Positions 17,798-27,010 of a DNA stretch of 64,000 bases are shown here, piece by piece (position 1 is the first letter of the stretch; each line of letters opens with the position of its first letter). Made by a program: the position numbers and the translations under genes. The notes beneath the pieces were generated by a model that was given only the letters and a program-made list of their open reading frames with translations, searched no databases and was not told where the DNA came from. Location of the stretch: positions 62,001-126,000 of the forward strand of contig NZ_JACLAL010000011.1 in NCBI RefSeq assembly GCF_014280875.1, in the 5' to 3' direction. Origin of the DNA: Paenirhizobium daejeonense (GTDB taxonomy: Bacteria; Pseudomonadota; Alphaproteobacteria; Rhizobiales; Rhizobiaceae).

Positions 17798-19168
17798 CTA
17801 TCGCGCGAGCGGTAGAAGCACATGAAATTCGGCACCGCCCGCCTCGTTGTTACGCACGGTGATCTCGCCGTTATAGTCCTGCACGATGGTGAACGTGATC
17901 CAGAGCCCGAGCCCCGTTCCCTCACCGACATCCTTGGTGGTGAAGAAGGGTTCGAAAACCTTGTTCATCTCGGTTTCCGCGATACCCGGACCATTGTCGC
18001 TGACCACGATCTCGACGGAATCCCCACGCTGCCTTGTGGAGATATCCACCCGCCCGTTCTGGCGATCGGCAACGGCATCCAGCGCATTGGCGATCAGGTT
18101 GACCAGAACCTGATGGATCTGTCCCTCGTGGGCATCGACGAAGAGGCTGGCATCGCTGTCGATGGAGACTTCCGCCATCGCGTTCTTGGCGCGCACGGCA
18201 AGATGCGCGGAGTTACGCAGCACCCTGTCGAGATCGACGGCATGGCGCTCGCCCGTCTCGCTGAACGAGAGACGCCTGAGATTCTTGACAATCTCGCTCA
18301 CCCGGTCGGCGCCCTCCAGAGTGCCTTCGAGAAGAGGCTCGATGTCTGAGAGGATACTGTCGATCTTGAGCCCACGCCTGAGATCCGCGATCTCATCGTC
18401 TCCGGCACCCTGATGCACCGCATTGAGGTAGGAGACGAGGTTCTTGCGATAACGGTCGAGCGTATAGATGTTGGCGTAGACGAAGCTGATCGGATTGTTG
18501 AGTTCATGAGCGACCCCTGCGACGAGCCGGCCGAGACTTGCCATCTTCTCCTGCTCGATCAGCTTGCGTTGCGCCGTCTGCAATTCGAGATGCGCCTGAT
18601 GCAGCGCCTGATAGGCCTGTCTGAGTTCGCTGATCGGCCGCCCCGTCAGCACCGCGCCAAGACGCCGTCGCCGGCCATCAAAAAGGGCAGCGCAACGCAT
18701 GGCAAGGCACTCTTCACGATCCGCAGCCGCCCTGAAATGCAGGTCACCTTCGAGCACGCGGCCTTCCTGACCCGCACTCATCAACCGTTCGGCTTCCTTG
18801 CGATCTGTCTCGATCACGTAATCGAAGATGCGGGTGCCGATCACCTTCGCCTCTTCCATGCCGACCAGAGTGAGAAATGCGGGATTGACCTTGTGAATCA
18901 CACCATCGCGGCCGCAGGCAATGAGAATATCGGAAACGGAGGCAACGACGCTCGAAATGAAGGTCTGCGCCTCCTCGAGTTCGGCATTCTTGCGCTCGAG
19001 ATCCGTCTCGTTGCGCAGAAGTTCCGAATAGACTTCCTCCATGCGGTGAATGACGTCCACCCACATGGCTTCGCCCGAGCCGTCAAGCGCAAAGACGCTG
19101 GGCAGCGAGACCTTTCCGGCGAGGTCTTCGCCGGCGGAACGGTCCGTCTTGTCAATCACTTTCGTCAT
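17798..19168 (-). CDS. hupT: Hydrogenase sensor histidine kinase HupT/HoxJ
   Basis: Cytosolic histidine kinase of 456 residues with no membrane helices. A short coiled coil (about 45-70) leads into a PAS domain (about 68-175), then the phospho-acceptor helix with His221 in GVAHELNNP, and an ATPase domain with N box (VNLIANALDA), G1 (DNGPGIA), F box (FEPFFTTK) and G2 (GTGLGLW). In relatives (R. capsulatus HupT, R. eutropha HoxJ) this kinase interacts with the regulatory hydrogenase and signals to HupR/HoxA. The start overlaps the regulator gene by 17 bases. It is the last gene of the cluster. Confidence 0.92.
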   Translation of the reverse strand: MTKVIDKTDRSAGEDLAGKVSLPSVFALDGSGEAMWVDVIHRMEEVYSELLRNETDLERKNAELEEAQTFISSVVASVSDILIACGRDGVIHKVNPAFLTLVGMEEAKVIGTRIFDYVIETDRKEAERLMSAGQEGRVLEGDLHFRAAADREECLAMRCAALFDGRRRRLGAVLTGRPISELRQAYQALHQAHLELQTAQRKLIEQEKMASLGRLVAGVAHELNNPISFVYANIYTLDRYRKNLVSYLNAVHQGAGDDEIADLRRGLKIDSILSDIEPLLEGTLEGADRVSEIVKNLRRLSFSETGERHAVDLDRVLRNSAHLAVRAKNAMAEVSIDSDASLFVDAHEGQIHQVLVNLIANALDAVADRQNGRVDISTRQRGDSVEIVVSDNGPGIAETEMNKVFEPFFTTKDVGEGTGLGLWITFTIVQDYNGEITVRNNEAGGAEFHVLLPLAR

Positions 19169-20609
19169 CGCGATAACGCCTGAGGTCGTATCGCTCGATT
19201 TTGCTTCTTAGTCCGACGCGTGACAAGCCCAGTTCCTCGGCGGTGCGGCTGATATTGCCGTCATGACGTGCGAGGCTCGCCTCGATCGCCGCCTTTTCGA
19301 CGTCCTCCACCATATCCTTGAGTAACCTCGGACCATCATCATCCAGGGCCGCCTCGATCGCGACCTCACCGTTGCGGATGGCCGGCGACAGAAGCTCCGG
19401 CGTCAGCGGTTCATTGCCATCGGAGAGCACGGTCATCCGCTGGATCTCGTTCTGCAGTTCGCGCACATTGCCCGGCCAGGAATAGGAGGTCATCAGGTCG
19501 AGTGTACGCGGATGGAAACCCGCGACCTGCCGGTTGAACGACTGGTTGATCTGAGTGAGGATCCGCCCGGCGATGGCGGGAATGTCCTCGATCCGGTCGC
19601 GAAGCGCCGGCATGTGGATCGGAAAGGCCGCCAGCCGGTAGTAGAGGTCACGACGGAAACGTCCGGCTGCAACTTCGGCCAGGAGATCGCGGTTGGTTGC
19701 CGAGATGACCCGGACATTGACCTTGCGCGGCCGCTGCGCGCCGAGCGGCCTGATTTCGCCTTCCTGCAGCACACGCAGCAGCTTCACCTGAAAGGCAGGC
19801 GAAGTCTCGCCGATTTCGTCGAGGAAGATCGTGCCGTTGTCGGCCAGCTCGAAAAGCCCGATGCGATCCTGATAGGCGCCGGTATAGGCCCCCTTCTTGC
19901 AGCCGAAGAGTTCGCTTTCGAGAAGCTCGTCCGGCAGCGCGCCGCAATTTTCCACCACGAACGTCTTGTCAGCACGGGCGGATTCCTGATGGATGGCGCG
20001 CGCCAGCAGTTCCTTGCCAGTCCCCGATGCACCGGTGACGAGCACCGAAACGTCATAGCGTGCCGCCCGTCTTGCAAGCGCGATGGAATTGACCAACGGG
20101 CTGTCCGCGCGATGGACGATCCGGTCGAAGCTGAAGGATTGCGCCTGATTGCGGCGGCGGTCGCTGATGACCTTCTGCAACGCCTCGCTCGCGGGCTTCA
20201 CCTCGATACGCATGTCGGTGACTTCATGCTGCAGGCGCCAGAGATTGGCGCTCTCGCGCACGCAGGCGATCAGCTTGTCGGGGCTCCACGGCTTGGTGAT
20301 ATATTGGTAGATGCCAGCATTGTTGACGCCCTCGATGATATCGCCACTATCGGTATATCCCGAGATGATGATACGGATCGTATCCGGCCATAGCTCGCGC
20401 ACCCGCTTCAGGAAGTCGACACCGGATTCGCCGGGCATGCGCTGGTCGCACAAGATCACCTGCACCATCTCGCCTTCCAGCACCTCCTCCGCCTCCTTGG
20501 CATTGCGGGCGCCGATCACCTCGAATTCGTCGGAAAGCACCCGCTGGATCGCCTCGATCGAGCGAACCTCGTCATCCACGACAAGGACGGTTGCGTGCGG
20601 GTTGGTCAT
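19152..20609 (-). CDS. hoxA: Hydrogenase response regulator HoxA/HupR (NtrC family)
   Basis: Sigma-54 activator of 485 residues. The receiver domain (1-125) has acidic residues Asp12/Asp13, phospho-acceptor Asp55 (LCDQRMPG) and Lys106. The AAA+ domain has Walker A GASGTGKE at 193-200 and the sigma-54 contact loop as GAYTGA at 240-245, where GAFTGA is the common form. A Fis-type helix-turn-helix closes the protein (about 445-475). In related systems the non-phosphorylated form is the activator of hupSL. The gene overlaps hypX by ATGA and the kinase gene by 17 bases. The sigma-54-type promoter upstream of hupS is its obvious target. Confidence 0.94.
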   Translation of the reverse strand: MTNPHATVLVVDDEVRSIEAIQRVLSDEFEVIGARNAKEAEEVLEGEMVQVILCDQRMPGESGVDFLKRVRELWPDTIRIIISGYTDSGDIIEGVNNAGIYQYITKPWSPDKLIACVRESANLWRLQHEVTDMRIEVKPASEALQKVISDRRRNQAQSFSFDRIVHRADSPLVNSIALARRAARYDVSVLVTGASGTGKELLARAIHQESARADKTFVVENCGALPDELLESELFGCKKGAYTGAYQDRIGLFELADNGTIFLDEIGETSPAFQVKLLRVLQEGEIRPLGAQRPRKVNVRVISATNRDLLAEVAAGRFRRDLYYRLAAFPIHMPALRDRIEDIPAIAGRILTQINQSFNRQVAGFHPRTLDLMTSYSWPGNVRELQNEIQRMTVLSDGNEPLTPELLSPAIRNGEVAIEAALDDDGPRLLKDMVEDVEKAAIEASLARHDGNISRTAEELGLSRVGLRSKIERYDLRRYRDDESD

Positions 20610-22291
20610 GTCATGCTCCTCCTGCGATCCGCGCCATTCCTCCCGGCACGATGTATAGCGAGTGTCACCGGCGTGCGCGACTTCGGCGTCTTGCGGATGA
20701 AATTATGCCGCGCCACATGATAGCTTGGATCGAAACCATAGAAATTCCGCCGCATGCGCTGCAGTTCCTCGGCGCGATAGGCGGAAAGTGGTTTGACTGC
20801 CTCATCGCGAAGCCGGCGTTGGCGCTTGGCGGCGATACGGTCGGCAAGATCCGGCGATGCGGCGAGTTCGATTGCCGCCCGGTGAAGCTCCACAACAGCG
20901 GATGAAACATCCGCAGGAAGGCGTCGCGTCACGAGACCGAGTTCGAGCGCTTCGTCTATCCCCATCGGCAGCCGCGCCTGGGTGACCCGCCCGGCGCGCT
21001 CCTCCCCAACACGGGCGGGCAGCAGATAGGTCCAATATTCGGAGCCGTAGAGGTTCCCCATATCCTTGTAGTGCGGATTGAGGACTGCGCCTTCGCGCAT
21101 CCAGACTTCATCGGCGGCAAGTGACAGGAAGACGCCGCCGGCACCGGCGTTGCCGATCACCGCCGCGATCACCAGCCGGTCGTCCGAGACGATGATCTCC
21201 CGCACCAGATCGTTCATTGCATTGATATTGCGCCAGGATTCGTCGGCAGCACTCGTCGCGTTTTCGATCAGGCCGAGATGGATACCGTTCGACCAGCAAT
21301 CGGCATCGCTTTGCAGGACGAGCACAGGCAAGGCCCGCGTCTTTGCGGTCGCCACCGCTTCACGCAGAAGCTCGCAATCCTCCGAAGACATCGCGCCATT
21401 GTAGAACCGGAAATCGAGAAACCCGACGCCACTCTCTTCGCGATAGCGGCAGTTCTCAGGTCCCGCGATCACAGGCAGGTCCCGCGCGCCTTCACCGAGC
21501 AATGCCAGCGCCGGCAGTTTGAGGCTGCCCGCCTCCGACTTGCGAAGATGGCCGATCCAGAGTGCACCCTGTCGGAACGCAACGGCCACGGCCTGCCCAC
21601 AGCGCCCGACAAGCGCACCAGGCACGCTTGAAAGGTTCGACGCAAAACTGGCGTCGAAGGCAAGATAGGCTTCAGGGCCAATCGCCAAAGAAGCGCCGGG
21701 ATCGCCATCCGAAGCATGGATGATGCGAAGCGCTTCTTCCGCCGTCTGAGTAGAAGGGTCGAGCATCCGGTCCGCCCTGCGACATGCGGGACGCTCGTGC
21801 CCCCTGCCCCAGTTCGCCGGCATCGCTGCGCCCTCCTGCCGCTCCAACCGGCCGATGGCTTCGAAGACGCAGGCGACGGCAGCCTCTGTCACCTCATGCC
21901 GGTAGATGCTCGACTTGCGCGCAAGCCTCATCGGGAATTCCCGCCACGCCCAGACCGGGCCGGCATCCATGTCCTCGCGCGCTTCGATCAGCGTCACGCC
22001 CCAGCTTTCCTCGCCATCGAGGATCGCCCAGTCCAGCGCGCTCGGCCCCTTGTCGCCGCGAATACCGGGATGGACGATGAGACAGAGGGTTCGCCGCCAG
22101 ACATCAGCCGGGATCGCCCGCTTCAGGAAAGGCGCGACTATGACATCAGGCGAAAACAGCGAGACAGCTTCACGGGTGAGGTCGTCATGTACATCCAGCT
22201 CCACCGACACCTCATGCCCCGCCCGGCGCAACTCGACATGCAGGCGCTGGGACAATGAGTTGAAGCTATGGCAGAGAAGCAGGATGCGCAT
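20606..22291 (-). CDS. hypX: Hydrogenase maturation factor HypX/HoxX
   Basis: Cytosolic two-domain enzyme of 561 residues. The N-terminal domain resembles formyltetrahydrofolate-using transferases, with His74 in VHPG and Asp87; the C-terminal domain (about 285-520) resembles enoyl-CoA hydratases. In aerobic H2 oxidisers HypX takes the formyl group of formyl-THF and releases CO, which becomes the CO ligand of the [NiFe] site. Its presence fits a hydrogenase assembled in air. The start follows the hypE stop by three bases, and its stop overlaps the hoxA start. Confidence 0.94.
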   Translation of the reverse strand: MRILLLCHSFNSLSQRLHVELRRAGHEVSVELDVHDDLTREAVSLFSPDVIVAPFLKRAIPADVWRRTLCLIVHPGIRGDKGPSALDWAILDGEESWGVTLIEAREDMDAGPVWAWREFPMRLARKSSIYRHEVTEAAVACVFEAIGRLERQEGAAMPANWGRGHERPACRRADRMLDPSTQTAEEALRIIHASDGDPGASLAIGPEAYLAFDASFASNLSSVPGALVGRCGQAVAVAFRQGALWIGHLRKSEAGSLKLPALALLGEGARDLPVIAGPENCRYREESGVGFLDFRFYNGAMSSEDCELLREAVATAKTRALPVLVLQSDADCWSNGIHLGLIENATSAADESWRNINAMNDLVREIIVSDDRLVIAAVIGNAGAGGVFLSLAADEVWMREGAVLNPHYKDMGNLYGSEYWTYLLPARVGEERAGRVTQARLPMGIDEALELGLVTRRLPADVSSAVVELHRAAIELAASPDLADRIAAKRQRRLRDEAVKPLSAYRAEELQRMRRNFYGFDPSYHVARHNFIRKTPKSRTPVTLAIHRAGRNGADRRRSMT

Positions 22292-22294
22292 CGT

Positions 22295-23347
22295 TCAGCA
22301 GATCCGCGGCAGCTGCTCGCCGGACAGCCAGTCGACGATCCGACCGCCGCCGAAACTGGTCGCCATCTGCACGAAGCAGTGATCGTCAGCCACGGCATGG
22401 CCGATCAGTGCTGCTTCCGCCCCCAGGGGATGCGCCCGCATGGCGGCAAGCAACGCCTCGGCACCCTCCGGCGCAACGACAACCACGAGCTTGCCCTCAT
22501 TGGCGACGTTCAGCGGATCGAGCCCAAGAAACTCGCAGGCCGCCGCAACCTCCGGCTTCAGCGGAATGGCTTCCTCATCGATATGGAAACCGAGCCTCGA
22601 CTGATGCGCAATTTCGTTCAGCGTCGCGGCAATGCCGCCGCGGGTAGGATCGCGCATCAGGCGGATATGCTGGCCACCCGCCTCGACCATTGCAGCCACG
22701 AGGCCGTGCAGCGCCGCGCTGTCCGATACGATATCGGTATCGAATTCCAGGTTCTCACGCTTCGACATCACGGCAACGCCATGGTCCCCGATCGAGCCCG
22801 AGACGATGACCGCATCGCCCGGCCGCGCCGCATCCGAACGCAGGTCGAGACCGGCCGGAACCATGCCGACGCCGGCGGTCGAGATGAAGACACCGTCGGC
22901 CTTGCCGCGCTCCACCACCTTGGTATCGCCGGTAATGATCGGAACGCCGGCCTCGCGCGAGGCAGCCCCCATGCTTTCGGCGATGCGCTCCAGATCGGCG
23001 AGCGGAAAGCCTTCCTCGATGATGAAGCTTGCCGAGAGATAGAGCGGCACCGCGCCGGCCATGGCGACGTCGTTGATCGTGCCATGCACGGCAAGCGTGC
23101 CGATATTGCCGCCCGGAAAGAACAGAGGCGAGACGACATAGCCGTCGGTGGTCATCACCATGCGGCCGCCGGGTACGGAGAAGGCCGACTGGTCGTTTCC
23201 GGCCCGCAGCCATTCATTGTCGAAAGCCTTGTGAAAGATGCCCTCGATCAGTTGGCCCATCGCCCGGCCGCCGGCGCCATGGGAAAGGTCCACTCGGCCA
23301 TTGGTAATGTCGAGCTTACGCCTGTAGGCCTTGATCGCCACATTCAT
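22295..23347 (-). CDS. hypE: Hydrogenase maturation protein HypE
   Basis: A 350-residue member of the PurM-like ATPase family. It dehydrates the carbamoyl group placed on its C-terminal cysteine by HypF to give the thiocyanate that becomes the CN ligands. The protein ends in PRIC, so the acceptor is Cys350, the final residue. Glycine-rich segments (SHGAGGRAM, then SGSIGDHG) match the family. Its start overlaps the hypD stop by ATGA. Confidence 0.97.
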   Translation of the reverse strand: MNVAIKAYRRKLDITNGRVDLSHGAGGRAMGQLIEGIFHKAFDNEWLRAGNDQSAFSVPGGRMVMTTDGYVVSPLFFPGGNIGTLAVHGTINDVAMAGAVPLYLSASFIIEEGFPLADLERIAESMGAASREAGVPIITGDTKVVERGKADGVFISTAGVGMVPAGLDLRSDAARPGDAVIVSGSIGDHGVAVMSKRENLEFDTDIVSDSAALHGLVAAMVEAGGQHIRLMRDPTRGGIAATLNEIAHQSRLGFHIDEEAIPLKPEVAAACEFLGLDPLNVANEGKLVVVVAPEGAEALLAAMRAHPLGAEAALIGHAVADDHCFVQMATSFGGGRIVDWLSGEQLPRIC

Positions 23348-24501
23348 GCCACTGCCCTCCCCTCATCCTGCGTGCGCGCCTTCTCCCTGAAGCGCCCATA
23401 GGTCCAGTGCGCGGCACAGGCACCCTCCGAAGACACCATGCAGGACCCCATCGGCGTATCCGGCGTGCAGACGGTGCCGAACAGCTTGCAATCAGCCGGT
23501 TTCTTCACCCCGCGCAGGATCGCTCCGCACTCGCAGGCGGGATTGTCCTTGGCAGCAGGCGTCACCATCGAGAACCGCTTCTCGGCATCGTATTGGGCAT
23601 ATTCCGGCCTGAGACGCAACGCGCCATAGGGCACTTCGCCAAGGCCACGCCATTCGAAGCTTTCGCGCAGTTCGAAGAACCTCGCCACCTCGTTCTGCGC
23701 CTTCTCGTTGCCAAGCGCCGTGACGGCACGGATATACTGGTTTTCCACCTCGTGCCGGCCGTCATTGACCTGATGCACCAGCATCAGGATCGCCTGGATG
23801 ACGTCGAGCGGTTCGAAGCCCGCAACCACCACCGGCTTTTGGAATTCCTCGGCGAAGAACTCGTAAGGCTCGGTGCCGATCACCGTGCTCACATGGGCGG
23901 GACCGATGAAGCCGTCGATCTTGATCGTGCCGAGCTTGCGCACATCGGGGCTTTCTAAAATGTTCTGGATCGCAGCCGGCGTCAGCACGTGGTTGCAGAA
24001 GATCGAGAAGTTGGGAAGCTGCTTGGCAATCGCGGCCCGCAGCGCGAGAGCCGTCGGCGGCGTCGTGGTCTCGAAGCCGATGGCGAAGAACACGACTTCC
24101 CGGTTGGGCTCGGCTTCCGCGATCTTCAGCGCATCGAGGGTGGAATAGACCATGCGGATATCCGCACCCGCCGCCTTCGCCTTCAACAGGCTGGAGCCGT
24201 TCGACCCCGGTACGCGCATCAGATCACCATAGGTGCAGAGCGTGATTTCCGGGCGCATGGCGAGCGCGATCGCCGCATCGATGCGACCGATCGGCAGCAC
24301 GCAGACGGGACAGCCCGGCCCGTGGATCATCCGCACATTGGCGGGCAGCAGGTCTTCCAGACCGTAGCGGGAGATTGCATGGGTATGCCCTCCGCAGAAC
24401 TCCATGAAATGGTAGGAGCGCGCCGGATCCACGGCCGCAGCGATCTGCCGGGCGATATCCTTGGCGAGCCTACCGTCGCGGTATTCATCGATGTATTTCA
24501 T
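23344..24501 (-). CDS. hypD: Hydrogenase maturation protein HypD
   Basis: Iron-sulfur scaffold on which the Fe(CN)2CO unit is built together with HypC; 385 residues. The conserved motifs are all present: FCGGHTHAI near residue 35, GPGCPVC near 66 (iron and redox cysteines), the GFETTTP block near 145, and the C-terminal cluster ligands spread over ACECGAI, CKLFG and the last cysteines. Overlaps hypC upstream and hypE downstream by ATGA. Confidence 0.98.
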   Translation of the reverse strand: MKYIDEYRDGRLAKDIARQIAAAVDPARSYHFMEFCGGHTHAISRYGLEDLLPANVRMIHGPGCPVCVLPIGRIDAAIALAMRPEITLCTYGDLMRVPGSNGSSLLKAKAAGADIRMVYSTLDALKIAEAEPNREVVFFAIGFETTTPPTALALRAAIAKQLPNFSIFCNHVLTPAAIQNILESPDVRKLGTIKIDGFIGPAHVSTVIGTEPYEFFAEEFQKPVVVAGFEPLDVIQAILMLVHQVNDGRHEVENQYIRAVTALGNEKAQNEVARFFELRESFEWRGLGEVPYGALRLRPEYAQYDAEKRFSMVTPAAKDNPACECGAILRGVKKPADCKLFGTVCTPDTPMGSCMVSSEGACAAHWTYGRFREKARTQDEGRAVA

Positions 24502-24740
24502 GCTGCGTCTCCCAGAACCGTATCCCCCAGCGCTGCTTCGCGCAGGAGCTCCAGCGTTCTCTCCGCCTCCTCGGGATCGATCTTCGCCAGCGCGTAGCCG
24601 ACGTGCAGCACCAGATAGTCGCCGGGCTTCACATCGTCGACGAGCGCGATGGACACGATCTTCGTGACGCCGTCGAGCGTCACCTTCGCCATGTCATCGG
24701 GCAGGATTTCCTTGACCTGAACGGGTATCGCTAGGCACAT
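24498..24740 (-). CDS. hypC: Hydrogenase maturation chaperone HypC
   Basis: An 80-residue chaperone that starts MCLAIPV; Cys2 (free after Met removal) binds the iron centre while it is carried from HypD to the apo large subunit. The overlap with the hypF end is 10 bases. It is distinct from the HypC-like HupF encoded within the hup part of the cluster. Confidence 0.97.
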   Translation of the reverse strand: MCLAIPVQVKEILPDDMAKVTLDGVTKIVSIALVDDVKPGDYLVLHVGYALAKIDPEEAERTLELLREAALGDTVLGDAA

Positions 24741-27007
24741 GTCCGGCCTCCTTCCAATTTCATCTGTTCGTTCATGATGACCTGTCGCGCATAAGCCGCC
24801 TGACCGAGCGCTATGCCGCCGTCATTGGCGGGCGCAAGGCGTGGCAGGTATGGCTCGAGGCCGTGATTTCGAAGAGCAAGCGCAAGCCCGCTTGCGAGAA
24901 TGCGGTTCATCATGCACCCGCCGCCAAGCGCCACCTGCCGGATGCCCAGACGGCTCGCGCCAATGGCGGCCCATTCCGCAAGACCGGTAATGAGCGTGCC
25001 ATGGAAAAGATCGGCAGCCTCGGTCTGGCCGGGGTGCTGCTCCGCCAGATGCAGCATGAGCGGGCGAAAATCGAGGATACCATCGCGGATGGCATAACCA
25101 CCCACGAGCGGCCGAGGCTTACGAACCAACGCCTCGAACTCCATAGCCGCCTGCCCTTCATAGCTCTGGACGAGCCGCAAACCCGAGAGTGCCGAAGCAG
25201 CGTCGAAGAGACGGCCAAGGCTCGTCGTCTGAGGCGGCTGCATGCCGCGAGCAAACATCGAGACCAGCTGTGAAACGCCGGAATGTTCAGGCCAGAGTTC
25301 GCTCGCCAGATCATCACGCCCGGCTGCAACAAGAGCAGAGACGCCCATCCGCCATGGCTCACGCGCCGCCTTGTCTCCGCCAGGCAGAGACAAGGGCGAA
25401 AGCGACCCCGCACGATCCCATAGGGCACCATCGACCACCAGCATCTCTCCACCCCAAGCCGTTCCGTCCGTGCCGAAACCATGGCCATCCAACGCAAGGC
25501 CAAGAACCGGACCGGCAAGGCGATGTTCGGCGGCAACGGCTGCGACATGGGCCAGATGATGTTGAACCGGGATCACCGGCAGGTCGAGGCTTTCGGCCAT
25601 CCGCACCGAGCGAAAATCCGGGTGCAGGTCGCAGGCCGCATAATCCGGCTTCACGTCGAGGATGGAACAGAGATGCGCAATCGCCTCGTTCTGGAAACGG
25701 ATCGCCTCGGCATTGTCGAGACCGCCGACATGTTGGGAGAGAAACGCCTCGTGCCCGCGTATCACGCAGACGGTATTCTTCAGGTCCGCTCCGGTGGCGA
25801 TCACCGACGGTCCGTCCTCACCGAGATAGACCGGCTCGGGCACGAACCCGCGCGCACGGCGGATAAAGGCCGGCGCACCATCGATCACCTGCATCACGGA
25901 ATCATCGGCGCGCACGGCGATATCGCGGTCGTGCGTAACGATCAGGTCGGCGATAGCGGCGAGACGATGTTCGGCATCGACATTGTCAGCAACCAGCGGC
26001 TCGCCGCCGGGATTGGCGCTGGTAGCGACCAGCGCTGCGGGACGAACAGTATCCATCGAAGCCAGCGCATCGAACAGCAGATGATGAACCGGCGCGTAAG
26101 CAAGCATCATCCCAATCCGTCGCAACCCCGGCGCAAGCAGAGACGAAAGTCCTGCGGCACACGCCTCGACCAGCACCACCGGCCGGGCGGCGGAGGTCAG
26201 CAAGGCCTCCTCGGCTTCGCTCAGATCACCAAGCTTCTGTGCCGCTTCGATATCGGCAACCATCACCGCAAAGGGCTTCTCGTCGCGTGCCTTACGCTGG
26301 CGAAGCGTTGCAACCGCCGCGTTATTACGGGCGTCGCAGACAAGATGAAATCCTCCGATCCCCTTGAGCGCAACGATCTTGCCAGCCTCGATGGCGGCCG
26401 CCACGTCCGCAACCAGGTGGCTGAGCCGCGGACCGCAGGCGGGACAGGCAACCGGTTCGGCATGAAACCGCCGGTTTTCCGGGTCGGCGTAATCCGCAGC
26501 ACAGGCAGGACACATGACAAAGGACGCCATCGACGTCTGGGCCCGGTCATAGGGAAGCGCCCGCGTGATGGTGAACCGCGGCCCGCAATGGGTGCAGTTG
26601 ACGAAGACATAACCAAAGAAGCGGCTTGCGGGGTCCCTCAGTTCATCGAGGCATTCTGTGCATGTGGCGGCATCCGCGCCGATGCGAGTGACCGTACGGC
26701 CAGCAAGGCTTTCCAGTATCTCGAAGCTCTCGCCACCGGCGGGCACCAACTCCATCACCTCGACGGCGTCGATCCGGGCAAGCGGCGGTGGGCCGCGCCG
26801 CATCGCTTCGGCAAAACCCGCAGCCTCCACGCCTTCGATCTCTATCAGTACGCCAGCGCTGTCATTCAGCACGAAACCGGTGAGCCCCATGCTGCGCGCA
26901 AGCCTGTAGGCGAAAGGTCGGAAGCCCACGCCCTGAACCACGCCGCGCACCCTGAGCCGCAGCCGGCGAACCGGGCTTTCCAGAGATCGTGCGAGCGCCG
27001 TCGTCAT
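24731..27007 (-). CDS. hypF: Carbamoyltransferase HypF
   Basis: A 758-residue cytosolic enzyme that uses carbamoyl phosphate and ATP to carbamoylate the C-terminal cysteine of HypE, feeding CN-ligand synthesis. Domains in order: acylphosphatase (about 15-100, with VQGVGFRPF), two C4 zinc fingers (CTECLDEL...NCTHCG and CPAC...CPACG, about 115-190), a YrdC-like domain (about 195-385) and a Kae1-like C-terminal domain (with HHLAHVAAVAAEH near 480). The length matches the family. Confidence 0.97.
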   Translation of the reverse strand: MTTALARSLESPVRRLRLRVRGVVQGVGFRPFAYRLARSMGLTGFVLNDSAGVLIEIEGVEAAGFAEAMRRGPPPLARIDAVEVMELVPAGGESFEILESLAGRTVTRIGADAATCTECLDELRDPASRFFGYVFVNCTHCGPRFTITRALPYDRAQTSMASFVMCPACAADYADPENRRFHAEPVACPACGPRLSHLVADVAAAIEAGKIVALKGIGGFHLVCDARNNAAVATLRQRKARDEKPFAVMVADIEAAQKLGDLSEAEEALLTSAARPVVLVEACAAGLSSLLAPGLRRIGMMLAYAPVHHLLFDALASMDTVRPAALVATSANPGGEPLVADNVDAEHRLAAIADLIVTHDRDIAVRADDSVMQVIDGAPAFIRRARGFVPEPVYLGEDGPSVIATGADLKNTVCVIRGHEAFLSQHVGGLDNAEAIRFQNEAIAHLCSILDVKPDYAACDLHPDFRSVRMAESLDLPVIPVQHHLAHVAAVAAEHRLAGPVLGLALDGHGFGTDGTAWGGEMLVVDGALWDRAGSLSPLSLPGGDKAAREPWRMGVSALVAAGRDDLASELWPEHSGVSQLVSMFARGMQPPQTTSLGRLFDAASALSGLRLVQSYEGQAAMEFEALVRKPRPLVGGYAIRDGILDFRPLMLHLAEQHPGQTEAADLFHGTLITGLAEWAAIGASRLGIRQVALGGGCMMNRILASGLALALRNHGLEPYLPRLAPANDGGIALGQAAYARQVIMNEQMKLEGGRTCA

Positions 27008-27010
27008 GAC

